Positions 17,718-26,244 of a DNA stretch of 64,000 nt are shown in pieces. The position numbers were made by a program, and so were the translations under genes. The stretch is from Candidatus Cloacimonadota bacterium. Lineage in GTDB: Bacteria; Cloacimonadota; Cloacimonadia; Cloacimonadales; Cloacimonadaceae. Location: assembly GCA_029781115.1 (NCBI GenBank), contig JAKOXG010000018.1:114167-178166 (forward strand), given 5' to 3'. Each line of letters begins with the position of its first letter. Position 1 is the stretch's first letter. The notes under the pieces were generated by a model. The model was not told the DNA's origin. It saw only the letters and a list, made by a program, of their open reading frames with translations, and ran no database searches.

Positions 17718-18194
17718 ATGGACAAAAGACCCAGTTGGCAACAATACTTCATGGAGATGGCCTTTTTGGTCTCTCGACGCAGCACTTGCCTCAGACGCAA
17801 GGTAGGAACCGTCCTGGTGCGAGACAACCAAATCCTCTCCACCGGTTACAACGGCAGCCCCAAAGGCATCGCTCACTGCGCAGAAGTGGGATGCCTCCGC
17901 GAACAAATGAAACTCCCCGCCGGCAGCAATCATGAACTCTGCCGGGGTGTGCACGCCGAACAAAACGCCATCATCCAAGCAGGCTTAAACGGCTCCAGCA
18001 CCCGTGGCGCCACCTTATATTGCACCCATCAACCCTGCAGTATCTGCGCCCGCCTCATCATCAATGCCGAAATCAAGACCATCTACGTGGCCAGCACCTA
18101 TCCCGATTCTTTGGCAGAAAAGCTGCTCAGCGAAGCCGGAATCGAGGTGCATTTCTACGATCTTGAGAGCGAAAAGTTGGAAAGGCTAATCTGA
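17718..18194 (+). CDS. dCMP deaminase family protein
   Basis: A 158-residue cytidine/deoxycytidylate deaminase: [19 protein letters not shown] start, then a GVHAEQNAI zinc and proton-transfer motif (His and Glu) and the [13 protein letters not shown] pair of zinc cysteines. It converts dCMP to dUMP for dTTP synthesis. Its start is 15 bases after the M1 peptidase stop, with AAGGA upstream. The length and the extra Cys/His in [10 protein letters not shown] (second zinc site) agree with bacterial ComEB-type dCMP deaminases. A dUTPase gene lies at 44.1 kb, giving a second dUMP route. Confidence 0.9.
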   Translation: MDKRPSWQQYFMEMAFLVSRRSTCLRRKVGTVLVRDNQILSTGYNGSPKGIAHCAEVGCLREQMKLPAGSNHELCRGVHAEQNAIIQAGLNGSSTRGATLYCTHQPCSICARLIINAEIKTIYVASTYPDSLAEKLLSEAGIEVHFYDLESEKLERLI

Positions 18195-18344
18195 TATACC
18201 TTGCTTGATTTTGGAACTATTTGCTGTCCGGATAACGGCAGCAGCTGCGGCTTTGTGCCTTTGAGTGCTTTTTTTGCATTGACAGCAAAGCGCCGTCTAT
18301 TCTTTTTGTTTAAAAATATAGTTTTAGCCCTATAGGGAGGATAA

Positions 18345-19505
18345 ATGCGTAAGAAATGGATCTGGATAGTGGGGATAGTGCTTGTCCTCATCATCCTCGT
18401 TTTCGCCCTGGCTCAATGTGGCAAAAAGGCCATGGGTAAAGCAATGCAAGCCCAAGGTGGAGATCAACATCACATCGTTGCACGGGGTGACATCGAATCC
18501 CGCATCGAAATCACCGGCGAGGTTCAGCCTCAAAACCTGATCTCTCTCAAAAGCAAAGTAAGTGGCAAGATAGTAAAGTTTTATGCCGATGAAAATGACT
18601 TCGTGCGCATGGGACAGATAATTGCCGATATAGAACCTGACTACAACCAGGCAAACACGCTCTTCAACACCAAAGCCCAGCTCAAGCGCGCCAAGATCCG
18701 CCTGGACAAAGCCGTGAAAGACTTGGAAGATAAAGGCGTGCTCTTGGAAAAGGGTTATATCTCCCAAGAAACCTATGATGAGGCATCACGAGAGCTGCAA
18801 AACGCTCAGATCGAGCATGAACAAGCCACAAACCAGTATGAAGTGATCCAAGACCTCGATGTCCCCGGCAAGGTGACCCACGTCTATGCCACCGCTACCG
18901 GCGTGGTGATCGAGCGCAAGGTCAATGAAGGCGAGATGGTGCAATCCAGCCTCAACAGCTTTGGCGAAGGCACTGTGGTGATGAAGATTGCAGACCTCAG
19001 CAAGATGATCATCAAGAGCAATATCAACGAAGTGGACATCGCCAAGTTTTCCCTGGGCCAAAAGGCCAAAATCTCTCTGGATGCGCTTGCTTACGAACAA
19101 TTTGAAGGTCAAGTGGTGAAGATCGCCCCCATGGCTATCGTGGAAAACAACGCCAAAGTCTTCCCCGTGGAAATCAGCATCAATGCAGATGGGCACAAGG
19201 TAAAACCCGGCATGACCGCCGCAGTCTCCATCCTGGGAGAAGACCGCAAAAACGTGCTCGTGATCCCCATCCGTGCCGTCTTTACCAACGACGATGATGA
19301 AGACATCGTGTATCTGCTCCCCAAAGAAGGCAAAACAAAGACAGACAAAGCCCAGGCTCCCACCCAGACGAATGGCGTCCCCACACGCGTGAAACTGGGA
19401 GCCAACGACATGCAAATGGTGGAAGTGATCTCCGGCCTCAAAGAAGGCGACAAAATCATGCTCAATGATCCCGGCCAGAAGTCATTCTTCCCCATGATGA
19501 TGTAA
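18345..19505 (+). CDS. MacA/HlyD-type periplasmic adaptor
   Basis: A 386-residue membrane-fusion protein. One N-terminal membrane segment (WIWIVGIVLVLIILVFALAQ) anchors it; then comes a lipoyl-like half (VARGDIESRIEITGEVQPQN), a coiled-coil hairpin (about 90-160), the second lipoyl half with ATATGVVIERKVNEGEMVQ, and a barrel domain. It should bridge an inner-membrane ABC transporter and an outer-membrane channel. GGGAGG sits seven bases before the start. It is 12 bases ahead of a GldA-like ATPase rather than a MacB protein, which is an unusual pairing for an adaptor. Confidence 0.87.
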   Translation: MRKKWIWIVGIVLVLIILVFALAQCGKKAMGKAMQAQGGDQHHIVARGDIESRIEITGEVQPQNLISLKSKVSGKIVKFYADENDFVRMGQIIADIEPDYNQANTLFNTKAQLKRAKIRLDKAVKDLEDKGVLLEKGYISQETYDEASRELQNAQIEHEQATNQYEVIQDLDVPGKVTHVYATATGVVIERKVNEGEMVQSSLNSFGEGTVVMKIADLSKMIIKSNINEVDIAKFSLGQKAKISLDALAYEQFEGQVVKIAPMAIVENNAKVFPVEISINADGHKVKPGMTAAVSILGEDRKNVLVIPIRAVFTNDDDEDIVYLLPKEGKTKTDKAQAPTQTNGVPTRVKLGANDMQMVEVISGLKEGDKIMLNDPGQKSFFPMMM

Positions 19506-19517
19506 CGAGGAACATAA

Positions 19518-20585
19518 ATGATTGAAATAAAGAACCTAAGCCGCACCTTTGGCCCCATCCGTGCGGTGGACAACATATCCTTCAAGGTGGATCGAGCTGA
19601 GATTGTGGGCTTCCTGGGTCCCAACGGCGCCGGAAAAACCACCACCATGCGCATGATGGTTGGATATCTGGAGCCCAACAGCGGCAGCATCATGTTGGAT
19701 GGCAAGGATATCTTCGCCGACCCGCTGGGCACAGCGGCCAAAATCGGCTACCTTCCCGAACACAACCCTCTCTATCATGAGATGGGAGTGGTGGAATTCC
19801 TGGCCTATATCGCAGCACTCAGGCGCATGGACAAAGGCTTTTACCGGGACAGACTGGAATACGTGATTGACAAATGCGGCCTGGAAGGCGTCTTAAACCA
19901 AAAGATCGGCACCCTCTCCAAAGGCTACAAACAGCGTGTGGGCTTATCCCAAGCCATTTTGCACGATCCCGAAGTGCTGCTCTTGGATGAACCCACCAGC
20001 GGGCTCGACCCCAACCAAATCATGGAAATCCGGGAGCTGATCATAGAACTGGGCAGCGAAAAGACAGTGCTGCTTTCCAGCCACATCATGCAAGAAGTCC
20101 AAGCTGTGTGTGATCGAGTGATCATCATCAACAAAGGCCGCATCGTGGTGGATGAGCTCAAGGAAAACCTGCCCCTCCACATTGATGGCTCGCAACGCCT
20201 GATCCTGGAAGTGAAAGCCGAGCAGCCCGACCTCGCAGACTGGCTCTTCCTCTATCCGCAAACCCGTTTGCTGGAATACAGTGAGCTAAACATGGTGCAC
20301 AAGTTTGTAATTCAAACCTCTACCGACGAAGACCTTAGGACTGCCCTCACCTCCTTCGCCGTGGAGCAGGGATGGGCTATCCAGAGCATCTTCACCCAAA
20401 ACTACAGCTTGGAAGAGATATTCCGCAACCTCACCCTCCATGACCCCGCATCTGATGCCACAGCAGAGGATGCAGAGCCTGAGGATGCAGAACAGCCTGA
20501 TGCAGATGAGCTGGAAGCAGACGAGCTTGAAACAGAACCTGACCCAGAGCCTGAAACCCAAAACGACGAGGAGGTGGATCAATGA
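19518..20585 (+). CDS. ABC transporter ATP-binding protein, GldA-like
   Basis: A 355-residue ATPase: Walker A LGPNGAGKTTTMRMMVGY (residues 34-51), ABC signature TLSKGYKQRVGLSQA, Walker B VLLLDEPTSGLDPNQ and the H-loop LLSSHIMQEV. It closely fits the GldA/ABC-2 type. Beyond the ATPase core it has a regulatory domain and a very acidic tail of about 45 residues made of Asp/Glu/Pro/Ala repeats (ATAEDAEPEDAEQPDADELE...), absent from usual family members. It overlaps the permease gene by four bases. With the downstream GldF- and GldG-like proteins it forms an exporter. Confidence 0.88.
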   Translation: MIEIKNLSRTFGPIRAVDNISFKVDRAEIVGFLGPNGAGKTTTMRMMVGYLEPNSGSIMLDGKDIFADPLGTAAKIGYLPEHNPLYHEMGVVEFLAYIAALRRMDKGFYRDRLEYVIDKCGLEGVLNQKIGTLSKGYKQRVGLSQAILHDPEVLLLDEPTSGLDPNQIMEIRELIIELGSEKTVLLSSHIMQEVQAVCDRVIIINKGRIVVDELKENLPLHIDGSQRLILEVKAEQPDLADWLFLYPQTRLLEYSELNMVHKFVIQTSTDEDLRTALTSFAVEQGWAIQSIFTQNYSLEEIFRNLTLHDPASDATAEDAEPEDAEQPDADELEADELETEPDPEPETQNDEEVDQ

Positions 20586-21304
20586 GCCCAGCCCTCACCA
20601 TCGCCAGAAAAGAATACTCACTATCCTTGCGCAGTGTGACCACTTACATCATCTTTGCCCTTTTCCTGGGTGCCACCGGAATCTATTTTGCCAACACCGC
20701 CTTCAAGATCGGCTTAGCCGAGTTGAGGAGCACCTTTGGCACCATCCACCTGATCTTTGTGGTCTACGCACCCGCCATCACCATGGGCTCCATCGCCAAA
20801 GAGCAGTCCTCAGGCACCTTCGAGCTGCTCTCCACCCTGCCCATCAAGCTTTCCCACATTGTGGGCGGCAAGATTCTGGCGGGCATTATGCAACTCATTA
20901 CTGTGCTGCTCTTTACCCTGGTTTATCTCGGCCTCATCCTCCATTTTGGCATTGGGGTGGATTTGGGAGCCACCTTCACAGGCTATCTGGGCTTGATCCT
21001 GGCTGGCAGCGCCTACATCAGCATTGGCGTGCTTGCCTCCAGCCTCACCCAAAACCAGGTGCTGGCTTTCATCATCGGTTTGGCCATCAGCGCCAGCTTT
21101 TATCTGGTGAAGTTCCTAACCGTTCTGGTCCCACCCGGTTTGGCCAATGTCCTGCAGCTCTTCAGCTTTGACTATCACTTGCAAAACTTTTTCAAAGGTG
21201 TGATAGACACACGTGATATCGTCTTCTTCATCGCCGTCATTCTCATTGCCAAGTATCTGGCAGAGCTCAAATTACAATCCCGAAATATGATGCAGGAGAG
21301 GTAA
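20582..21304 (+). CDS. ABC-2 permease, GldF-like
   Basis: A 240-residue integral membrane protein with six predicted membrane segments, e.g. VTTYIIFALFLGATGIYF, LIFVVYAPAITMGSI, IMQLITVLLFTLVYLGLI and VLAFIIGLAISASFYLVKFL. The EQSSGTFELLSTLPI segment between the second and third helices is the conserved cytoplasmic motif of ABC-2/GldF permeases. It overlaps the ATPase gene (ATGA) and is followed four bases later by the GldG-like gene. Substrate unknown. Confidence 0.86.
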   Translation: MSPALTIARKEYSLSLRSVTTYIIFALFLGATGIYFANTAFKIGLAELRSTFGTIHLIFVVYAPAITMGSIAKEQSSGTFELLSTLPIKLSHIVGGKILAGIMQLITVLLFTLVYLGLILHFGIGVDLGATFTGYLGLILAGSAYISIGVLASSLTQNQVLAFIIGLAISASFYLVKFLTVLVPPGLANVLQLFSFDYHLQNFFKGVIDTRDIVFFIAVILIAKYLAELKLQSRNMMQER

Positions 21305-21308
21305 CAGG

Positions 21309-22880
21309 ATGGAAGCAAGAACCACAAATCAGATCATCGGCAGCTACCTGCTCAAAATCGGCATCATTCTGATGTTGCTGCTCATAAGTACGCAGCTCTA
21401 TTTGAGGCTTGATCTCTCGGCAAACAAGGACTTCTCCCTGGGCAAATACAGCCGCCAAACCGTGGCTGAACTCAAGGATAAGATGGTGGTCAAGATATAT
21501 GCCTCCAAAGACTTACCTCCAGAGTTCGGCGCAGTGAAACGCTACATGCAAGACCTGATGGCAGAATACAAACGCGCCTCCAAAGGCAATTTCAACTATG
21601 AATTTGTCCGCTACAAAGACGCCGAAGAGCTGGCCAACTTGGCTCAGGAAAACCACCTTCAGACCTTCCCCGTTCAGATCTATGAAAACGAATCCCTGGT
21701 GATGAAGGACGTGATCCTGGGGCTGGTATTCGAGAGCCAGGGACGCTTTGACATCATGAACCTCTACCCCGGTCTCGAGCCCACCATGGAATATGAGATC
21801 ACCAAAACCATCCAGCAGGTTGACGGCAAAGCCCTGCCTTTTCTGCATGTATTCCAGGACACCCTCTATAAACGTTACCCCGCCCAACTCTTCAACCGTG
21901 AGATAAACCAAAACTACAAGGTAGGAATCACCGACCTCGAAAAACCTCTGCCACAGATCCAAACCTTGCTCTTCGCAGGCATAACTGACAGCCTCAGCCA
22001 GGAACAGCTCTACAACCTCGACCAATTCATCATGAAAGGCGGCAAGGTAGTGTTTTTGCAAGACCGTATCCACACCGATCAATACGGCATCAATGCGCTC
22101 CAGTCCAACATCTTCGACCTCTTGGCACACTATGGTGTGCTGATCCAGCCCAATATGGTCTTGGATTCCAGATGCTATGAAGGACGAGGCAGGGGCTTGG
22201 GAGAATACATCCCCTACCCCATCTTCCCTGTGGTGCGTGGCATAGACAAAAACCCCATCTCCCACAACACGGATAACACCCTGCTCTATTTTGCCTCCGA
22301 AATCACCGCCCTGGACAGCATCAATATCGAGTTTGAGCCCATCTTGCAGACCTCCGCCAGCTCCGGCAGGCTCAAAGGCCCCGTCTTTAATGTAGAGCCG
22401 ATCATGAGCTACGGGCTCAGCTACCCCATGAACGAGCTTCCCATCACCGTTGCAGCCAAGGTCAGCGGCAAGCTTACCAGCTTCTTCGCCCGCAATAAAG
22501 ACATGCAAAAACCCGGGTTTGTAGCCGGGAGGAAGGATGCACAGTTCATCGTATTTGGTGATAGCGAGCTGTTTATGGACCCTGAAGAACCACTTTACCT
22601 CAACCGCAGCTTCGTGGTGCTCAACGCACTCGACTACTTTATGGACAACCACTCCCTGATCAAGATCCGCACGCGTAACCCTGCCCCGAGTGTCCTGCGG
22701 ATGGATTATTACATGTACAAAAAGCAGATCCAGCCCTCTGAACTGGAGCATTACCGTAGCATTTCCAGAACGCTGACAAGTATCTTCAAACTCACCGCTA
22801 TTTTCTTGCCCGTCATCCTCTTATCTGCCATGGGCTTCTTTGGCTGGCTGCTGAGAAAACCCAAGAAGGTAAAAACATGA
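21309..22880 (+). CDS. GldG-like ABC-associated membrane protein
   Basis: A 523-residue protein of the GldG/ABC-type uncharacterised transport family: an N-terminal membrane segment (GIILMLLLISTQLYL), a short RLDLSANKDFSLGKYSRQTV motif typical of the family, a large outside domain with DYNKTI-like strand pattern and PLPQIQTLLFAGITDSLSQEQ, and a C-terminal membrane helix (AIFLPVILLSAMGFFGWLL) with a basic end. It resembles the auxiliary domain that works with GldA/GldF. The downstream gene overlaps by four bases. Gliding is not implied; the same set occurs in non-gliding phyla. Confidence 0.85.
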   Translation: MEARTTNQIIGSYLLKIGIILMLLLISTQLYLRLDLSANKDFSLGKYSRQTVAELKDKMVVKIYASKDLPPEFGAVKRYMQDLMAEYKRASKGNFNYEFVRYKDAEELANLAQENHLQTFPVQIYENESLVMKDVILGLVFESQGRFDIMNLYPGLEPTMEYEITKTIQQVDGKALPFLHVFQDTLYKRYPAQLFNREINQNYKVGITDLEKPLPQIQTLLFAGITDSLSQEQLYNLDQFIMKGGKVVFLQDRIHTDQYGINALQSNIFDLLAHYGVLIQPNMVLDSRCYEGRGRGLGEYIPYPIFPVVRGIDKNPISHNTDNTLLYFASEITALDSINIEFEPILQTSASSGRLKGPVFNVEPIMSYGLSYPMNELPITVAAKVSGKLTSFFARNKDMQKPGFVAGRKDAQFIVFGDSELFMDPEEPLYLNRSFVVLNALDYFMDNHSLIKIRTRNPAPSVLRMDYYMYKKQIQPSELEHYRSISRTLTSIFKLTAIFLPVILLSAMGFFGWLLRKPKKVKT

Positions 22881-23806
22881 AGAAATACCGTAACCTCATC
22901 CTGCTCATCGTGTTCCTGCTACTGGTAGGTCTGTTTTTCCTCTTGCGTAAAAATGAACACCAGGAAACCCTCCTCAGGATCATGCCCGTAGATTCCCTGG
23001 AGGTGGCCAAATTCCAGATCTTCAATGCAGCGGACACGGTAATTGTGTATAAAAAAGACAACAATTGGATGATGAGCCATCCGGATCAAGCCAACGCCAA
23101 TGAGGATATGATCAAATTCTTCTTCCGCGAAGTCCTCACTGCCACCTATTCAGACACGGCTATGAATGAACACGCCAAGTCTTTACACCAATATGGCTTG
23201 GACGCAGAAAAAGAGGTGCAGCTCAAGATCTTTGATGCAAACGGCAAACTGCTGAGCCATTGCCGCTTTGGCAATACCAACAACCCCTACGACTATTTCC
23301 GCTATGGAAACTCACGCAAGGTCTACCAAGTCCGCTCACGGACGATCTGTGGGCGCATGAATCCAGATTATAAAGCTTGGCGCTCACCCGTCATCCTCAG
23401 CATCAAGCCCTATGAAATGACCGGAATCTCAGTCACGCACCCCAAAAATAGCTATGTGCTCACCCGTGACAAAAACGACTGGTATTACATGGATAAAAGA
23501 GAGCAGTTTATGATCCCGCATGGAAACGTCACCATGGGCAAGATCTTAAACATCCTGGAAAGGTTTGAAGCCTACGAATATTCCATGGCAGACGAGATAG
23601 ACAAGGGCAGCCTCAAAGTGGCAGCAGACGTTGATATCAGCCTCGTCAACGGTGGCAAACGCAAGCTCATGTTCTATCAAAAGGGAGAAGACTACTACCT
23701 CGTTTTGGACAGCCATGAAGATAGATATTACCACTTGGTTTATGACCAGGTGTTTCGTTTCCAAAGACACGCTATGGTGTTCAACGCAAGGGCTTGGCCA
23801 TCCTGA
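22877..23806 (+). CDS. DUF4340 domain protein
   Basis: A 309-residue protein with one N-terminal membrane helix (NLILLIVFLLLVGLFFLL) and an outside domain of DUF4340 type: KFQIFNAADTVIVYKKDNNWMM, SHPDQANAN, and GNTNNPYDYFRYGNSRKVYQV. DUF4340 proteins commonly follow GldG genes and are thought to belong to the same transporter. The reading frame ends in an atypical FNARAWPS and is followed by a stretch with broken coding sequence, so the original C-terminus may have been lost. Overlap with the preceding gene is ATGA. Confidence 0.8.
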   Translation: MKKYRNLILLIVFLLLVGLFFLLRKNEHQETLLRIMPVDSLEVAKFQIFNAADTVIVYKKDNNWMMSHPDQANANEDMIKFFFREVLTATYSDTAMNEHAKSLHQYGLDAEKEVQLKIFDANGKLLSHCRFGNTNNPYDYFRYGNSRKVYQVRSRTICGRMNPDYKAWRSPVILSIKPYEMTGISVTHPKNSYVLTRDKNDWYYMDKREQFMIPHGNVTMGKILNILERFEAYEYSMADEIDKGSLKVAADVDISLVNGGKRKLMFYQKGEDYYLVLDSHEDRYYHLVYDQVFRFQRHAMVFNARAWPS

Positions 23807-24023
23807 GCCTGAGCAGTTTGCCGAAATCTGCCCGGTTTGAAAACTGACCGAAGTGGACAACCCCGCCCAGGGCGATAAGCTCGAAACCATCAAATACGCA
23901 TCATAGCTCACCTTGCAGGCCATATTGGAAGTGCACAAGGATAACCACGGCGGGCGCTACCTCTATGAAAATGCCGGCCTTCAATACTTAGGCGGCTATC
24001 TGCTGATGGTGAAGAGGAAATAG
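23763..24023 (+). pseudogene. gene remnant with two in-frame stops
   Basis: In a different frame from the DUF4340 gene, codons GHPEPEQFAEICPV, then a stop, then KLTEVDNPAQGDKLETIKYAS, a second stop, and LTLQAILEVHKDNHGGRYLY continuing to a natural stop at 24021-24023. Amino acid use is protein-like (GGYLLMVKRK end) but no family was recognised. It appears to be the tail of a decayed gene, perhaps fused by deletion to the end of the DUF4340 gene. There is no start or ribosome site. Confidence 0.5.
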
Positions 24024-24354
24024 GTTTTAGGGGGCTTTCGGGCAATGGTCAGTCGTCAGTCCTCAATTCGTGTAAATTCGTGGAAAGAATAGAAGCCATC
24101 CTTGGCCTCAATCTACACAGCAGAACACTCGTATCTCCGAAACGTGCGTCAGCAACTAACAACTAACAACTAATGAACCCCATTCACCTCATCTGATTTA
24201 TCACCTTGCCTTAGCCCAATATACAGCTCCAATAAAACTCCCTGCAGGGAAATTAACAATTCTCTCCTTGACAAATCAGGCTTGCTTAAAAAAAAGGAAG
24301 CTAATCCGGTCACGGAAAAAAAAGCAATTCTATGATAAACTCTCTGGAGGAGCA
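24024..24354. other. intergenic region with low-complexity repeats
   Basis: About 330 bases without a gene. It contains short repeated phrases (GGTCAGTCGTCAGT, AATTCGTGTAAATTCGTGG, and three CTAACAA units near 24150-24172) that also appear in other gaps of the window. CTGGAGG at 24344-24350 is the ribosome site for the next gene. Confidence 0.5.
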
Positions 24355-25898
24355 ATGAAAAAACTAAATTTGGCTATAATACTACTGGCTCTCATGCTGG
24401 TTATCTGCAGTTTGAGCCACGCAACCGAAGTAACCATAGGCGTCAGCAACGATGACCCAATTCTTAAACAGTGGGCTCGCCCCCCATTTAATATATTGCA
24501 TGGGTTTGCGCGCTCCTTGGCACTTTACGAAGCTGATCAAATCGGGACAAGCGGGATAATCTCGCACTTGGCATGGGATGCGCGTTCGTCCTATAATGCC
24601 GAAGTCCCTTTCAAAATCTACCTGCACACCACCACCGCCACAACCCTTACTCCCCTTACCTGGCAAGAGTGGCTTGACACTAACCCCACTCTGGTGCTAA
24701 ACCGCATGACAAACACCCACAACTTCAATAGCGTGGGTTGGCACAGATTCGAATTGGACACACCATTTCACTTGCCCCCAGGCCAAAATCTGCTCATAGG
24801 TATTCAGACTGATTATGGCTATATTTCATCACCTAGTAGTGCCGAGTTCTATTGGACCGACAATCAGGATCACCACCTATGGTGGGATACTCCAAATAGC
24901 CCCCCCTACAGGTAACGGGAACTTAGAAGAAAAGCTACCCAACCTGACAATCACATTTTCTGATCCAGTGCTTGCACTGACCCCCCCCATCACATGATTT
25001 TGGCTCTATCGCGCCCGGTACTACTGCCACTCAGACTTTTTCTATGAAAAATTATGGCACTTTAGGCATGCAAATCACGAGCATCACCCCCACCTCTTCC
25101 GGTTACTTTAGCATCACAAACGCCCCCAACTTCCCCGTGTCTTTGTCTTCCGGGCAAACTGCCAGCTTCAACATCGAGTACGCTCCTGAAGATGACACAT
25201 GGCAGGAGGTTACCTTCAGTATCGCATATAACGGACGCGCCACTAAATCTTTCACGGTGAGAGGTGGCAGTAAAGATAACACCCTGCCCGTAACGCTCTC
25301 GCATTTCTCGGCCGCCCTCAATGCCCAAAACTATGTACTGCTCTCCTGGACTTCCCAGAGTGAAAGCAATGTCATGGGCTACAATCTCTTTCGTAATCAC
25401 GAGCTGGAGCTGAGCTCGGCAGTCCAGGTCTCACTCCTGATCACCGGAACCAATACCTCGGAGCCGCACTCCTACAACTATTATGATGAGGGATTGACGG
25501 AGCCGGGAACCTACTACTATTGGCTGCAATGCTTGGATCTGGACGGCACCGTTAACTTCTTTGGCCCCGCAAGTGTAGCCTTCAGCCTGAGTGAAGAGGC
25601 AGTAAATCCCGGCGTGCCCACCGTCAACCTATTTGACAACGCCTACCCCAACCCCTTCAACCCCAGTACCACCCTGCGCTATCAGATCAAAGACCCGGGC
25701 AACGTAAGGATTGATATCTACAACACCAAAGGCCAACTGGTGCGCAGCTTCAGAGAATACCGTGATGCTGCCGGCTATTACCAGATCATCTGGGATGGTA
25801 AAGACCGATCCGGCAAAACCCTGCCTTCCGGCGTCTACCTCTGCAGGATGAACAGTGCTGACTTTAGCTCTACCAGGAAGGTGGTGTTGGCTAAGTAG
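24355..25898 (+). pseudogene. secreted protein with sorting tail, disrupted at two poly-C tracts
   Basis: One protein is spread over three frames. Frame 1 starts at 24355 with a signal peptide (LAIILLALMLVICSLSHA) after CTGGAGG and runs to a C7 tract at 24900-24906. Deleting one C there joins it to TGNGNLEEKLPNLTITFSDP in the next frame. That frame ends at a C8 tract (24981-24988), where deleting one C restores SHDFGSIAPGTTATQTFSM, an ASPM/SPD-2/Hydin-like domain start. After it come a LPVTLSHFSAALN segment, WTSQSESNVMGYNLFRN, and a YPNPFNPSTTLRYQI sorting tail. Either phase-variable, decayed or mis-sequenced. The function of the N-terminal third is unknown. Confidence 0.75.
24900..24988 (+). 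repeat. two homopolymeric C tracts (C7 and C8)
   Basis: C7 at 24900-24906 and C8 at 24981-24988 lie at the two frame breaks of the secreted-protein gene. Each is exactly one base longer than needed for an open frame. Such tracts are classic sites for slipped-strand length change and for sequencing error. Confidence 0.8.
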
Positions 25899-25980
25899 TG
25901 GTCTGGAAAAGTTGTTAGTTGTCAGTGGTTAGTTGTTAGCTGCTGACGCCCGCTTCGGATATAAAAGTACATACATCATA

Positions 25981-26008
25981 AGCCCCGGGATCGTCTCGGG
26001 GCTTTTTT
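25981..26008 (+). terminator. rho-independent terminator
   Basis: AGCCCCG at 25981-25987 pairs with CGGGGCT at 25997-26003 and is followed by six T residues (26003-26008). It lies about 80 bases after the secreted-protein stop and directly before a GC hairpin repeat. This is the clearest intrinsic terminator in the window. Confidence 0.8.
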
Positions 26009-26033
26009 GTACGGGCGGTCGCCGAACCGCCGC
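26008..26033 (+). repeat. GC-rich hairpin repeat unit
   Basis: TGTACGGGCGGTCGCCGAAC continuing to CCGC at 26033; exact inverted copy of 14674-14699 and one mismatch from 62489-62514. It directly follows the terminator at 25981. Confidence 0.7.
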
Positions 26034-26244
26034 AAGCAAACAGCATTTGCTGCATTAAGCCTCAAAACCGGTCTATTGAAAAACGTATCCAAAGCAGCTC
26101 AGGATACAAACAGAGGCTGGGTTATTCAATGGTCTTCACCTTTATTCAACATCCCCATGCAGTTTTTGGGATTGACAGAATCCATCAGACAATAATCCTG
26201 ACCATAAGGCGATTCAACATCCCTTAAACAGCAAAGGAGTATTG
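26034..26244. other. leader region of ABC-2 operon
   Basis: Together with 25899-26033 this makes a gap of about 345 bases between genes. After the terminator and hairpin nothing recognisable is seen except the AAAGGAG ribosome site at 26233-26239 for the ABC gene. No RNA motif was recognised. Confidence 0.45.

Noticed and set aside
18279..18307. Promoter with TTGACA at 18279 for the exporter operon
   Set aside because: No acceptable -10 box at 16-18 bases; TATTCT at 13 bases is too close.
21513..22751. Long minus-strand ORF (412 codons) over the GldG-like gene
   Set aside because: Antisense shadow of a conserved gene; Val/His/Gly-rich composition typical of reversed coding sequence.
24900..24988. 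Programmed ribosomal frameshifting as the explanation of the split secreted gene
   Set aside because: Two separate shifts at plain C runs, with no stimulatory structure seen, are less likely than tract length change or error.
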